This document shows, piece after piece, positions 32,848-46,171 of a stretch of 64,000 nucleotides of DNA (position 1 is the stretch's first letter; every line of letters begins with the position of its first letter). Made by a program: the position numbers and the translations under genes. The notes under the pieces are model-generated. The model saw only the letters and a program-made list of their open reading frames with translations, was not told the origin of the DNA and did not search any database. Origin of the DNA: Sphingomonas lenta (GTDB taxonomy: Bacteria > Pseudomonadota > Alphaproteobacteria > Sphingomonadales > Sphingomonadaceae); contig NZ_NSLI01000006.1 of the NCBI RefSeq assembly GCF_002288825.1, positions 29,245 through 93,244 on the forward strand, read 5' to 3'.

Positions 32848-33192
32848 ACGAAGGCCGAAGCGCGGCCCTGCCCAAATCATGAGGAGGTAGAGCGCGACCG
32901 TGAGAAGGCAGCCCGCGATCAGCGCCGCCCAGAACGTCACGCCCCGGCCCAGCAGCGTCGGGATCAAGAGGAACATCGGTAGCGAGGGCAGCACGAACCA
33001 GAAGGTCGCGCGGGCGTGCGCGGCCATACCGACCGGATCGTGCGTGTCGCGCCACAACCACATCATGCCGAGTACCGAGACGAGCGGGAGTGACGCGACG
33101 AGCGCGCCGAAGCCGGGACTCCGCTTCGCGATCTCCGACACGGCCGCGATGATGATGCCCGAGATGAGGGCCTTGATGGCGAGGTAGAGCAT
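32842..33192 (-). CDS. DUF3147 family membrane protein
   Basis: This is an integral membrane protein of 116 residues with four hydrophobic helices. It shows the DUF3147 pattern: LIKALISG-like start (LAIKALISGIIIAAVSEIAKRSPGFGALVASLPLVSVL), a central WRDTHDP loop, and FWFVLPSLPMFLLIPTLLGRG. The function is unknown. It is placed eight bases upstream of the czcA-type gene's end on the same strand, so it is likely the distal member of the czcCBA operon. Confidence 0.8.
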   Translation of the reverse strand: MLYLAIKALISGIIIAAVSEIAKRSPGFGALVASLPLVSVLGMMWLWRDTHDPVGMAAHARATFWFVLPSLPMFLLIPTLLGRGVTFWAALIAGCLLTVALYLLMIWAGPRFGLRL

Positions 33193-33200
33193 GGTTTCTC

Positions 33201-37583
<4,383 letters not shown>

Positions 37584-37584
<1 letters not shown>

Positions 37585-38810
37585 CAGTTCGTTCCTTGGA
37601 CGAGAGCCGCGAAGCGGCCGGTCAGCCGATCAAGCTCGACCCGGGCCTCGTGGTGGCGGGCGGCGGCGCGGACCATGCGCGCGCGCGCCTCGTGGAGCGC
37701 CGTTTGCGCGGTGGAGACGTCGAGGAAGGTGAAGCCGCCGCGGTTGTAGCCGGCGCGGACCTCGGCGAGCGTGCGCTCCGCGCCCGGCACCACGCGGTCG
37801 CGCACGGCCTCGACCTCGTGCGCGCTCTCCTCGACCTTCTCGGCCGCGAGCGCGATCGCCTGTGTACGCTGGAACCGCTCCACCGCGAGGTCCGCCTCGA
37901 CCTGTCTGCCTTCAGCCTCCGCCCGCGCGATGTTGGCGCGGTTGAGCCCGCGATTGGGGAGCGGCAGCGACACGCCCGCGACCAGCGCCACGTCGCCCGT
38001 GCCGATATAGCGTGGTCCGGCCGAGAGCGTCGGGTCGGTTCGCGCGCCCGCGCGTTGCAGCGTCAGCTCGGCTGAGGCGCGGCGTCGCCGCGCCTCGAAG
38101 ATGGCGAGATCGGCGGCGGACGGCTCCATGGAGCCCGCAGGGTCAAGCTTCAGGAACCGATCGGTCGCCACGGTCAGACCCGCCGGGTCACCGCCCCACA
38201 GAGCGGCCAAGCGCTTCATCGCCGCGTCGCGCGCGTGAACCGCAAGTTCGAGATCGACCCGCGCCTCGGCGAGCTGGGTCCGTGCTCGCGTCCCCGCGAA
38301 CAGCGGATCGCGGGCTTCGGCGACGCGCCGGCCGACCTCGCGCGCGAGCTGCTCGGCGATGGCGACGCGCTCGCGGGCGACCCCGATATTTGCTTCCGTC
38401 GCCTGCACCTCGACATAGAATCGCTGGACCGCGGCGGCGAGGTCGAGGCGTCGCACGAGCGCTTCGGCGCGCGCCACATCGAGATCGGCGTCGGCGATCG
38501 CGACACGGGCGGCGCGCTTGCCGCCGCGCTCGATGCGCTGGTTGTAGGTCGCGCCGACCTGAATCTGACGGCGCAGCTCCTCGCCGCCGACGCCGAAATT
38601 CTCGGCGAGCACGTCGATCGACGGGGCGGGTCTGGTATCCGCACCGGCGCGGGCCGCGGTCAGCACGTCGACGCGCGCGGACGTGGCAGCGCCTTGCGGG
38701 GAGGTGGCGACCGCGCGCGCGACCGCATCCTCCAGGGTGAGCGTCTGGCCGTGCGCGACCGCCGCCGACGACAGCGCCACCGCTACGACGGCGCGCAGAT
38801 ATGATGACAT
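37584..38810 (-). CDS. czcC: RND outer-membrane channel, TolC/CzcC family (first copy)
   Basis: The precursor has 408 residues with a signal peptide (MSSYLRAVVAVALSSAAVAHG) and the repeated helical hairpin of the outer-membrane efflux family. Conserved bits include LTLEDAVARAVATSP, GATYNQRIERGGKRAARVAIADADLDVARAEALVRRLDLAAAV and GVSLPLPNRGLNRANI. It forms the exit duct for the CzcBA-type pump. It is first in the operon after the small His-rich gene at 38874, with about 60 bases between. Confidence 0.92.
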
Positions 38811-38873
38811 GGGAAACTCTCCCGACGTTCGACGACAAGCGTCGCCCGTAAGGCGACGCGCGGACGCGGAAGG

Positions 38874-39230
38874 TCAGGCCGAAGGAGGCTCGAGCAGCGG
38901 CGCTATGCCGCGGGACGGTCGAAACAGTGCGGTCGCCACTCCGCCGTCCAGGCGATCGTCGGTCAGCCGCGCAGCGACCGACGTCGCCGGCCGGGCGATG
39001 TCGCCGACCACGTGCGCATGAACGGCGTGATCCGTTCCGTCCTCTGCGGGCAGCTCACCGGCAGGAGCGATATGCTCTTGCCTATGCTCGTCGGCGTGGT
39101 GGACGGACATACCGTCGCTCGCATGTGCGTGGCCAGCGTCACGGCCGTGATCGTGCGGGATGGCCGCTCCCATGCTCCCGTGCGAGAGGAGCATGACGCA
39201 GAGCATCAACGAGGCGAGCCACTGCCGCAT
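38874..39230 (-). CDS. Small secreted His-rich protein upstream of czcC (CzcI-like position)
   Basis: The precursor has 118 residues with a signal peptide (MRQWLASLMLCVMLLSHGSMGAAI). The mature N-terminus is rich in His (HDHGRDAGHAHASDGMSVHHADEHRQEH), followed by a DHAVHAHVVGD segment. Small proteins of this type precede czcC in several bacteria and are thought to bind metal or tune induction. No defined fold is recognised. It is the first gene of the minus-strand efflux operon. The second czc operon has an analogous but Cys-rich small gene in the same place. Confidence 0.7.
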   Translation of the reverse strand: MRQWLASLMLCVMLLSHGSMGAAIPHDHGRDAGHAHASDGMSVHHADEHRQEHIAPAGELPAEDGTDHAVHAHVVGDIARPATSVAARLTDDRLDGGVATALFRPSRGIAPLLEPPSA

Positions 39231-39445
39231 CCTGCCTGCCTACCATTCGGGGTCGATCCGGACAATCGTGGTAAGCCGCTGGCTTCGCAAAGGTTCGACG
39301 GGCGCGCGCGATCCTCGGACCGGCCAGGGGTGGACGCGTTGGCCGCGACCCGCATGGACAACCTTTCCATTCCCGTGGCGTTGAGTAGCGAGATCACCAT
39401 CGCGATCGCGCCGGGTAGGCACAATTCGACAGCAGGAGATGACCG

Positions 39446-39976
39446 ATGAAGCTGGCCCGCGCTGCTCTAGTCGCAGTCGCCATGACGTGCTTGCCGGTGC
39501 CGGCCTCGCCGGCGCTCGCCCAGGCGGGGATCAGCACCAACCCGCCTCCCGTGGAGATCCGAGACTATGTGAGCGCCGTGCACGCGCTGAGCCGGTACGA
39601 GGTCGACGCCAGCCGGCTGGCGTTGACGCAGTCCAGGGCGCAGGCTTCGCGCTCGTTCGCCCAGCAAATGGTCGAGCACCACACGCGCATAATAGCCGAG
39701 CACGCGCGCCTACTGAACATCCCCGCCGCTACCGACTCCGGTAGTGCGCTGGTCGGTCCGCTGTCGGAGATGCTGAACTCGCTAGAGAACACGCCGGCGG
39801 CCGAGTTCCATGCGGCGTACAGGCAGGGGCAGATCGCCGCGCACGAGGAGGCGCTGAAGGTCCATAGCGCCTACGCGTCGCGGGGGAGCGACGCGGGCGT
39901 GCAGGCCAAAGCCCAAGCGGCCCTGCCCGTGATCCGCAAGCACCTTGAGGCGGCGCGCAAGCTGCCCGGCGCTTGA
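39446..39976 (+). CDS. Periplasmic DUF4142 protein
   Basis: The precursor has 176 residues with a signal peptide ending in SPALAQ. The DUF4142 domain, a ferritin-like helical bundle, is recognisable from YVSAVHALSRYEVDASRLALTQSRAQASRSFAQQMVEHHTRIIAEHARLL and a second half with HAAYRQGQIAAHEEALKVH. His and Glu spacing could bind metal, but the family role is not established; members are common in stress-related loci. ATG 39446 follows a CAGGAG site. It is transcribed away from the czc operon. Confidence 0.85.
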   Translation: MKLARAALVAVAMTCLPVPASPALAQAGISTNPPPVEIRDYVSAVHALSRYEVDASRLALTQSRAQASRSFAQQMVEHHTRIIAEHARLLNIPAATDSGSALVGPLSEMLNSLENTPAAEFHAAYRQGQIAAHEEALKVHSAYASRGSDAGVQAKAQAALPVIRKHLEAARKLPGA

Positions 39977-39999
39977 GGCGGCCTTGCGGCAGTCAGGGC

Positions 40000-40743
40000 C
40001 TACCCCGCCGCGGTCGCCAAGCTCGCCAGGTCGGACGCGGGATCTACGGGCATCCCGGCCGCCTTGCGCTCCGAGTAGCGGTCCACGAGCTGACCCGCAT
40101 GGGGGCGCAGGAGCACGGTGAACCTGACCAGCTCCTCCATCACGTCCACGATACGGTCATAGTAGCTGGACGGCTTCATGCGGCCGGCCTCATCGAACTC
40201 CTTGTAGGCCATCGCGACCGAGCTTTGGTTCGGGATCGTGAACATCCGCATCCAGCGGCCGAGCAGGCGGAGCGTGTTGACGGCGTTGAACGACTGCGAC
40301 CCGCCCGACACCTGCATGACGGCGAGCGTGCGCCCTTGCGTCGGGCGCATTCCGCCCATCTCCAGCGGCAGATGGTCGATCTGCGCCTTCATGATCCCGG
40401 TGACTTGCCCATGGCGCTCCGGCGAGCACCACACATGCCCTTCCGACCACATGGACAGCTCGCGCAGCTCGCGCACGGCCGGGTGGTCGTCGCCCTTCAC
40501 CTGGTCGGGTAGCGGCAGCGTGAAGGGATCGAAGATGCGCGTTTCCGCGCCGAACAGCCGGAGCAGCCGCGCGGCCTCCTCGACCGCCAGGCGCGAGAAG
40601 GACCGTTCCCGAAGCGAGCCGTAGAGGAGCAGGATGCGGGGCGCAGGATCGAGCGGACCCAGCCCCAGCGCGGGGCGCTGGCGGACATAGGCCGGATCGA
40701 GCGCGGGCAGGTTGTCGGGGTCGAGGAGCGGGCGCAGCGGCAT
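40000..40743 (-). CDS. arsH: Arsenical resistance protein ArsH
   Basis: The protein has 247 residues of the NADPH-dependent FMN reductase family. The phosphate-binding loop [14 protein letters not shown] and the ArsH signature [26 protein letters not shown] are visible, with the dinucleotide region [17 protein letters not shown]. ArsH oxidises trivalent methylated or aromatic arsenicals using NADPH. It is the last gene of a six-gene ars operon in which each gene overlaps the previous one; its ATG overlaps the arsN2 stop. Confidence 0.95.
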   Translation of the reverse strand: MPLRPLLDPDNLPALDPAYVRQRPALGLGPLDPAPRILLLYGSLRERSFSRLAVEEAARLLRLFGAETRIFDPFTLPLPDQVKGDDHPAVRELRELSMWSEGHVWCSPERHGQVTGIMKAQIDHLPLEMGGMRPTQGRTLAVMQVSGGSQSFNAVNTLRLLGRWMRMFTIPNQSSVAMAYKEFDEAGRMKPSSYYDRIVDVMEELVRFTVLLRPHAGQLVDRYSERKAAGMPVDPASDLASLATAAG

Positions 40744-41177
40744 CAGAGGGCTTTCACGAGATAGGCGGCCGAGGCGGGGCAGAGCGCGGTGAACTCGCGC
40801 GACGCCGCGATCGGCGCAGGAGCCGTGGCGCGATCGGCATCCACATATCCGTTCGCGCGGAAAAACGGCGCGGCCGTGGTGGTCAGGAGGTGCAGCCGTT
40901 CGACTCCGCTGGCAACGCAGCCCTCCAAGCGCTCGACCAGCTCCCGGCCGTGACCGAGGCGACGACGGCTCGGGAAGATCACGAGCGAGCGGAGCAGGCG
41001 ATCCGGCCCGTCGCCTTCCAGCCCGACATAGCCGATGATTCCCCGATCGTCCGACAGGCCGAAGAACAGCCGGCCGGGCTCCTCCAGGTCTGATGTGGGC
41101 AAGCCAGCTTGTTCGAGCGCGACTCGGAGAGTGTCATACGCCCCGCGCGGCACCTCGTAAAAGATCGTCCCGCTCAC
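40743..41177 (-). CDS. arsN2: GNAT acetyltransferase ArsN2
   Basis: The protein has 144 residues of the GNAT fold with the acetyl-CoA loop [21 protein letters not shown] and the C-terminal [17 protein letters not shown] motif. ArsN-type acetyltransferases modify arsenical antibiotics such as arsinothricin-like compounds, and ArsN2 members commonly lie in ars operons. The exact substrate is not shown here. The start overlaps the end of acr3 (ATGA) and the stop overlaps arsH. Confidence 0.88.
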   Translation of the reverse strand: MSGTIFYEVPRGAYDTLRVALEQAGLPTSDLEEPGRLFFGLSDDRGIIGYVGLEGDGPDRLLRSLVIFPSRRRLGHGRELVERLEGCVASGVERLHLLTTTAAPFFRANGYVDADRATAPAPIAASREFTALCPASAAYLVKAL

Positions 41178-42241
41178 GCGGTAGCACCCCGCTCATACCA
41201 GCCGCGCGTGCGCTTCACGATCGACACCACCGAGAGCATCACCGGCACCTCGACCAGCACGCCCACCACCGTCGCCAGCGCCGCGCCGGAGTTGAGCCCG
41301 AACAGCGAGATCGCGGCGGCGACCGCCAGCTCGAAGAAGTTGGACGCGCCGATCAGCGCGGCCGGGGCGGCGACGCACCAGGCGACCCCGAACCGGCGCG
41401 AGAGCCAGTAGGCGAGCCCGGCGTTGAGATAGACCTGGATGAGGATAGGGACGGCCAGCAGCGCGATCACCAAGGGCCGCGCGAGTATCTGTTCGCCCTG
41501 GAACCCGAACAGCAGCACCAGCGTCGCCAGCAGCGCCACCAACGACACCGGGCCGAGCTTCGCCAGCAGGCGATCGAGCGCGGGTTGTCCCCCGCCCGAC
41601 AGCACCCCGCGCCGGATCACTTGGGCGACGATCACCGGCACGACGATGTAGAGCGCGACCGACAGGAGCAGCGTATCCCAGGGGACGGTGACGGCCGCGA
41701 CGCCGAGCAGCAGCGCCACCAAGGGTGCGAACAGGAACACCATCAGCACGTCGTTCAGCGCGACTTGCGATAGCGTATAGGTGGGCTCCCCGTCGCAGAG
41801 GTTCGACCAGACGAACACCATGGCCGTGCAGGGCGCAGCCGCGAGCAGGATCAGCCCGGCGATGTAGGACGGGCCTTCCCCGGCCGGCAGCAGCGGCGCG
41901 AACAGCCAGCCGATGAACAGCGTCCCCAGCGCCGCCATCGAGAAAGGCTTGACCGCCCAGTTAATAAACAGAGTGACGCCCACGCCCTTCCAGTGCTGAC
42001 GCACCGACCCCAGCGAGCCGAAGTCGATCTTGAGCAGCATGGGGACGATCATCAGCCAGATGAGCACGGCGACGACCAGGTTGACCCGTGCCACTTCCGC
42101 CGCGGCGATGGTGGCGAACAGGCCGGGCAGGAGCGACCCCAGCCCAATCCCGGCGACGATGCACAGCGCCACCCAGAGCGTCAGGTGACGCTCGAACGTC
42201 GACATGCCGGGCCGCTGCGTTTCGGATGCGAGCGTCGCCAT
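41174..42241 (-). CDS. acr3: Arsenite efflux permease Acr3
   Basis: The permease has 355 residues and ten helices. The family's conserved Cys motif is visible in LILLAAAPCTAMVFVWSNLCDGEPTYTLSQVALND, and NFFELAVAAAISLFG holds the conserved Glu. Acr3 expels arsenite using the proton gradient. ATG 42241 is used because it overlaps the arsC stop (TGATG) and begins the family N-terminus; longer frames upstream run antisense to arsC. Confidence 0.96.
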   Translation of the reverse strand: MATLASETQRPGMSTFERHLTLWVALCIVAGIGLGSLLPGLFATIAAAEVARVNLVVAVLIWLMIVPMLLKIDFGSLGSVRQHWKGVGVTLFINWAVKPFSMAALGTLFIGWLFAPLLPAGEGPSYIAGLILLAAAPCTAMVFVWSNLCDGEPTYTLSQVALNDVLMVFLFAPLVALLLGVAAVTVPWDTLLLSVALYIVVPVIVAQVIRRGVLSGGGQPALDRLLAKLGPVSLVALLATLVLLFGFQGEQILARPLVIALLAVPILIQVYLNAGLAYWLSRRFGVAWCVAAPAALIGASNFFELAVAAAISLFGLNSGAALATVVGVLVEVPVMLSVVSIVKRTRGWYERGATA

Positions 42242-42666
42242 CAGGCTACCCGCGCGCCGGCAGCATCGACCACCAGCTCGCCATCCTCTTTCGCGAACGC
42301 GCCCCGTTGCGCTTGCGGCAGCAGATCGAGCACGGTTTCGGAGGGGCGGCAGAGCTTCACGCCCAGGGGCGAGACGACCAGCGGCCGGTTGATGAGGACC
42401 GGATGCGCCATCATCGCGTCGACCAGCGCGTCGTCGGAGAGCGACGGGTCGCCCAGCCCCAGCTCCGCATAGGGCGTCCCCTTCCCCCGCAGCAGCTCGC
42501 GCGGGGTGATCCCCGCGCGCGCGATGAGCTGGACCAGGAGCGCGCACGAGGGCGGCGTCTTCAGGTACTCGATCACATGCGCCTCGATCCCGGCGTTGCG
42601 GATCAGCCCGAGCACGTTCCTCGACGTGCCGCAGTCCGGGTTGTGGTAGATGATGACGTCGATCAT
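42241..42666 (-). CDS. arsC: Arsenate reductase ArsC, glutaredoxin-dependent type
   Basis: The protein has 141 residues. The catalytic segment IIYHNPDCGTSRNVLGLIRNAG carries the active-site Cys near residue 12, and the Arg residues of INRPLVVSPLGVKLCRPSE stabilise arsenate. The reductant is glutathione with glutaredoxin, giving arsenite for Acr3. Presence of this form together with the low-molecular-weight phosphatase form in the same operon gives two arsenate reduction routes. The start overlaps the upstream arsC. Confidence 0.95.
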   Translation of the reverse strand: MIDVIIYHNPDCGTSRNVLGLIRNAGIEAHVIEYLKTPPSCALLVQLIARAGITPRELLRGKGTPYAELGLGDPSLSDDALVDAMMAHPVLINRPLVVSPLGVKLCRPSETVLDLLPQAQRGAFAKEDGELVVDAAGARVA

Positions 42667-43193
42667 GCCCGTCCTCCCGGCGCGTCCGCCGCTTCGAGAT
42701 CGTCGTGGACCGCCTGAAGCCGCCGCCGGAGCGCCGCGGCCGGCACTTGCCGGTCGAGAATGGGAAGCTGGACCAGCTCGCCGATGCGTCGCGACAGCGC
42801 CGCGTGGACGGCCTCGAATGCCGCATCGACCGCGGTCTCGTCGCCCTCGACCGCAGCCGGGTCGGGCAGGCCCCAATGGACCGTGATCGGGTGACCCGGC
42901 CAGATCGGGCAGACCTCGCCGGCCGCGTTGTCGCAGACGGTGACGACGACATCGACGGGCGGAGCCTTGGGGCCGGCGAACTCGTCCCAGCTTTTGGAGC
43001 GTAAGGCTTCGACCGGATAGCCGTGGCGCTGGAGAAGGCGCAGCGCGCCCGGGTGGACCGCGCCCTTGGGCGACGAGCCGGCCGAGAAGCCCCGGAAACG
43101 TCCCTTCCCCAGCCGGTTCACGATCGCTTCGCCCAGGATGGAGCGCGCGGAGTTGCCGGTGCAGAGCACCAGCACGTTGACGGGCCGCGGCAT
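42663..43193 (-). CDS. arsC: Arsenate reductase ArsC, low-molecular-weight phosphatase-like type
   Basis: The protein has 176 residues from ATG 43193. The phosphatase-type loop VLCTGNSARSILGEAI (Cys-x5-Arg) and the redox Cys pair in VVTVCDNAAGEVCPIWPGHP define the thioredoxin-linked arsenate reductase class. A C-terminal extension of about 35 residues (LQLPILDRQVPAAALRRRLQAV...) is common in proteobacterial members. The start overlaps the arsR stop. It reduces arsenate to arsenite. Confidence 0.93.
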   Translation of the reverse strand: MPRPVNVLVLCTGNSARSILGEAIVNRLGKGRFRGFSAGSSPKGAVHPGALRLLQRHGYPVEALRSKSWDEFAGPKAPPVDVVVTVCDNAAGEVCPIWPGHPITVHWGLPDPAAVEGDETAVDAAFEAVHAALSRRIGELVQLPILDRQVPAAALRRRLQAVHDDLEAADAPGGRA

Positions 43194-43555
43194 CACGCCG
43201 TTCCCGTCGGGCCGCAGCGGCTCCGCAGCGCCACGTCGGCGAGCGGCGCGCATATTTCGGGCGAGCCCGCGCAGCAGTCCTGGATCATGAACTCCAGCAG
43301 CTCCGTCATGTTCTCATACCGCGCCGTGTAGATGACCGATCGGCCCTCGCGCCGACTCTCGACCAGGTTGGCATGCGAGAGGATGTTGAGGTTGGACGAC
43401 AGCGTATTGGGCGGCACGCCCAGGCGTCGCGCGATCTCGCCCGCCGCCAGCCCCTCGCGCCCGGCCTGGACCAACATGTGGAACACGGCGAGGCGCGCGT
43501 CGTGCGCGAGCGCGGACAGGGCCGCGACGGCTTGCTTCATTTCCATGTTTCGCAT
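43193..43555 (-). CDS. arsR: Arsenic-responsive repressor ArsR
   Basis: The winged-helix repressor has 120 residues (ALAHDARLAVFHMLVQAGREGLAAGEIARRLGVPPNTLSSNLNILSHANLVESRREGRSVIY). The As(III) site appears to be C-terminal: DCCAGSPEIC, with adjacent Cys pair and a third Cys, as in the Acidithiobacillus-type ArsR rather than the classic helix-3 CxC type. It heads the ars operon. A 14-base perfect inverted repeat (43562-43594) lies just upstream. Confidence 0.93.
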   Translation of the reverse strand: MRNMEMKQAVAALSALAHDARLAVFHMLVQAGREGLAAGEIARRLGVPPNTLSSNLNILSHANLVESRREGRSVIYTARYENMTELLEFMIQDCCAGSPEICAPLADVALRSRCGPTGTA

Positions 43556-43561
43556 GTAGCG

Positions 43562-43594
43562 GAACCGTCGCGGCGAGCAACGCCGCGACGGTTC
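43562..43594. terminator. Perfect 14-bp inverted repeat before arsR
   Basis: Arms 43562-43575 and 43581-43594 with a five-base loop. No T-run follows on either strand. It may stop transcription from the upstream minus-strand gene or act as an operator for ArsR. Confidence 0.5.
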
Positions 43595-43605
43595 TGCGAG
43601 CGCCG

Positions 43606-43992
43606 TCATTGGGACAAGTCCCGCCGCGTCACCTCGAAGTGCCCGGAGCCGCCGGCGGGGATCGTCTGCTCGCACCCGCGCCGCGTCTTGGTCGCGAGCG
43701 GGCACCCATAGAGGCCGCCGCGCTTGGTGATCTCCAACGGCCTGTCGGGCGCGGCCTGGTAGGAGCACGATCCGCCGCGGGCGTCGAGGAATGTCAGCCG
43801 CTCCCAGCCCCGCCCGCGGCCGACGATCTCGCGCGTGACCGTCTCGCCCTTCTTGTCCTGGAGCTGGCAGCGCACGACCCAGGGGCCTTCACCCCTGGCC
43901 TGGAGCACCAGCACTTCGGACGCGGGTTCCCACTGCCCAAGCGCGGCAGTCGGCAGCATCGCGATCGCGGCGACCATCATCCAGCTTTTCAC
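43606..43992 (-). CDS. Secreted hypothetical protein with paired cysteines
   Basis: The precursor has 128 residues from GTG 43992 (GGGACG upstream) with a signal peptide (KSWMMVAAIAMLPTAALGQ). The mature part has four Cys (VRCQLQDK, GGSCSYQ, YGCPL, GCEQT) and predicted beta strands ending in HFEVTRRDL. I recognise no family. It lies between dmeF-type and ars genes on the same strand, but a gap and a hairpin on each side suggest it is expressed alone. Confidence 0.6.
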   Translation of the reverse strand: MKSWMMVAAIAMLPTAALGQWEPASEVLVLQARGEGPWVVRCQLQDKKGETVTREIVGRGRGWERLTFLDARGGSCSYQAAPDRPLEITKRGGLYGCPLATKTRRGCEQTIPAGGSGHFEVTRRDLSQ

Positions 43993-44191
43993 GTCGGCGT
44001 CCCTTCCCGTAACGGCGAGCGCTCGACCGCATTTCGCTTCCATGATTCGACGTTATTGGAAGCGGAGAATATGGAAAAGGGCAAGTTTCTGGACGTCATC
44101 GGTGTCGTGAGTAAGGGGTATGCGGCTGCGGTAAGCGCGTTTGAGCCTCGGTCTTCAACGTCGTTGCCGAGGTAGCGTGATCGTCGAAGCG

Positions 44192-45133
44192 TCAGCGCGT
44201 TTCGACTGTCAGGTGAGCGAGCTCATGGACGGGTGCGAGGCGGGCGCGGATCGTGTTGGCGTCGACCCCGTTCTGGCCCACGACGCTGACGATCGCCGCG
44301 TGCGCCTCCGGCCCGACCCGCCAGACGTGGAGGTCCGCGATGCGGGCATCACCTGGACTCTCGACCAGCTCGCGCACTTCGCTGGCGACATGCTCGTCCG
44401 TCGTGTCGAGCAGGATCGCGGCCGTGTCGCGCATCAGCGTCCATGACCAGCGAGCGATGACGACCGCGCCGACAATGCCCATCACCGGGTCCATCCAGAC
44501 CCAGCCGAGATAGCGGCCCGCGAGCAGCGCCGCGATGGCGAGGACGGAGGTGAGCGCGTCCGCGAGGACGTGGACATAGGCCGAGCGCAGGTTGTTGTCG
44601 CCGCCGCGCGCGCCGTGGGCGTGACCATGACCATGCTCGTGATGGTGGTCGTGACCATGCCCGTGATGATGGTGGCCGCCCGAGAGGAGGAAAGCGCTGG
44701 CGACGTTCACGCCCAGGCCGACGACGGCGATGATCGTCGCCTCCCCGAAAGCAACCTTGATCGGCTGGAACAGGCGCATAACGGATTCGATCCCGATCCC
44801 GAGCGCGATCAGGCCCAGCACCATCGCGGACGCGAACCCGGCCAAGTCGCCGACCTTGCCCGTCCCGAAGCTGTAGGCGGGATTGCGGGCGTGGCGCTTG
44901 GCATAGGCGTAGGCGGCCGCGGCGACCCCGAGCGCGCCGGCGTGCGTCGCCATGTGGAAGCCGTCGGCGAGCAACGCCATCGAGCCGGTCAGGTATCCGG
45001 CGACAATCTCGCCGACCATCATCAGGGCCGTCAGCAGCACCACCCAGCGCGTCCGGCGCGCGTTGTCATCGTGCGCGGCGCTCAGGAAATTGTGATCGTG
45101 CGTATAGGTGTCGATTTCCGGCAGCGTCGCCAT
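44192..45133 (-). CDS. dmeF: Cation diffusion facilitator, DmeF-like (Co/Ni efflux)
   Basis: The CDF transporter has 313 residues with six helices. Metal-site residues HxxxD appear in LLADGFHMATHAGA and VHVLADALTSV. A very His-rich cytoplasmic loop (GGHHHHGHGHDHHHEHGHGHAHG) lies between helices IV and V, and a C-terminal cytoplasmic domain (TVETR end) follows. DmeF transporters export cobalt and nickel and are controlled by an RcnR-type repressor; here such a gene lies directly upstream with ten bases between, forming a dmeRF-like operon. Confidence 0.88.
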   Translation of the reverse strand: MATLPEIDTYTHDHNFLSAAHDDNARRTRWVVLLTALMMVGEIVAGYLTGSMALLADGFHMATHAGALGVAAAAYAYAKRHARNPAYSFGTGKVGDLAGFASAMVLGLIALGIGIESVMRLFQPIKVAFGEATIIAVVGLGVNVASAFLLSGGHHHHGHGHDHHHEHGHGHAHGARGGDNNLRSAYVHVLADALTSVLAIAALLAGRYLGWVWMDPVMGIVGAVVIARWSWTLMRDTAAILLDTTDEHVASEVRELVESPGDARIADLHVWRVGPEAHAAIVSVVGQNGVDANTIRARLAPVHELAHLTVETR

Positions 45134-45142
45134 CGGGCAGTC

Positions 45143-45418
45143 CTATTTTGAGTAGCGACGGATCACCGCCAGCAGTTCATCGGCCCCGGCCGCCCGTTCG
45201 GCGTCGTCCAAGCCCGGCCGCGACACATGCGCTTCCAGGTGTTCGGCGATGATCTCGTCCATGAGGCCGTTCACCGCGCCCCGAACGGCCGCGACCAGAT
45301 GCAACACGTCGGAACAAGAGGAGTCTGCAGCCAGTGCTCGTTCAACCGCACCGACCTGTCCCGCAATGCGCCGGATGCGGGCGACCAGATCGGCATTGGA
45401 ACCGGAAAGGTGTGCCAT
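45143..45418 (-). CDS. RcnR/FrmR-family metal-sensing repressor (DmeR-like)
   Basis: The all-helical repressor has 91 residues. His3, Cys35, His60 and His64 are all present (MAHLSG, SSCSDV, AEHLEAH), the ligand set of the nickel/cobalt sensor RcnR. It would repress its own operon with dmeF until Ni or Co binds. ATG 45418 is chosen because His3 is then in the expected place. The start is immediately preceded by a symmetric G-tract that could serve both as ribosome site and operator. Confidence 0.88.
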   Translation of the reverse strand: MAHLSGSNADLVARIRRIAGQVGAVERALAADSSCSDVLHLVAAVRGAVNGLMDEIIAEHLEAHVSRPGLDDAERAAGADELLAVIRRYSK

Positions 45419-45435
45419 ATACCCCCCTCCCCTAT
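45419..45435 (-). promoter_or_regulatory. Candidate RcnR/DmeR-type G-tract operator
   Basis: On the minus strand ATA-GGGG-A-GGGGGG-TAT lies directly against the repressor start codon. A G/C tract flanked by TA-rich inverted ends is the operator type of RcnR and CsoR proteins. Confidence 0.5.
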
Positions 45436-45697
45436 GCTGGGCAGCGGTTCGGCGCAACCCGTGTTTCAGATAGGCACTGCGATGCTGTTCTAGAGACGAC
45501 GGTGCCAGAGAGGCGCAGCGCCGACGGCGGCCGCGCACGGCTGGAGCTTCGCCCCCGCAGCTCGAAACGCTGTCTCGTTCGGCGCGGCCGAAATCACATG
45601 GCTTTGCCCCCGAGGTGAAGGGCTTGGCATGGGCGCAACGATGGGAGGCGGACTAGCGGTAGAGGCTTAAGGCGCATCCTACGGCAAGCCCGAGGGG

Positions 45698-46102
45698 CTA
45701 AGCCTTCGCGCTGGGCGAGAACGCCTCCAGGATGCGGCACTCGGCAACAGTTCCGCCGCCGCAGGTCGCCACTGCGGCAGCCAGCTCGCTCCGAAGCGCC
45801 GCCAGGTCGGCGATCTTGCGGTCCACCTCAGCCAAGTGTTCGCTCGCGATGACCTCGACGGTCCCGCAGTCGCGGCCCTTCTCCCCCGCGATGCTCAGCA
45901 GCGCGCGCACTTGTTCGACGGAAAAGCCGAGATCGCGTGTGCGCTTGATGAACCTGAGACGTGCCACGTCCTGGTCCCGGTAGCTCCGGTAATTGCCCGA
46001 GGTGCGAGCCGGGGCCGCGATAAGGCCCGCGCGCTCATAGTAGCGGATCGTTTCGATGTTAACGCCCGTAGCCGTCGCCAGCTTTCCGATCGAAATGTTC
46101 AT
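45698..46102 (-). CDS. MerR-family metal-responsive regulator
   Basis: The protein has 134 residues: winged helix (ISIGKLATATGVNIETIRYYERAGLI), a long dimer helix and a metal-binding end. Cys79 (GRDCG), Cys114 and Cys122 (ATCGGGTVAEC) are the three positions used by MerR, ZntR and PbrR sensors. The seven-residue gap between the last two is like CueR, while Cys79 argues for a divalent metal. It is divergent from a methyltransferase/CDF operon with a palindromic MerR-type promoter between (46111-46143), which it should activate. Confidence 0.9.
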   Translation of the reverse strand: MNISIGKLATATGVNIETIRYYERAGLIAAPARTSGNYRSYRDQDVARLRFIKRTRDLGFSVEQVRALLSIAGEKGRDCGTVEVIASEHLAEVDRKIADLAALRSELAAAVATCGGGTVAECRILEAFSPSAKA

Positions 46103-46110
46103 CCGAGCCC

Positions 46111-46143
46111 TTGACCCTGTACTTGGTACAGGGTGCATATAAC
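46111..46143 (+). promoter_or_regulatory. MerR-type promoter with perfect operator dyad
   Basis: TTGACC at 46111 overlaps the dyad ACCCTGTAC-TTG-GTACAGGGT (46114-46134). An A/T-rich -10 (CATATAA, from 46136) follows with a long spacer of about 19-21 bases, as in MerR-controlled promoters. Confidence 0.75.
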
Positions 46144-46171
46144 CCGTCACTTCGAGTCGTTCGAGAGTGAC

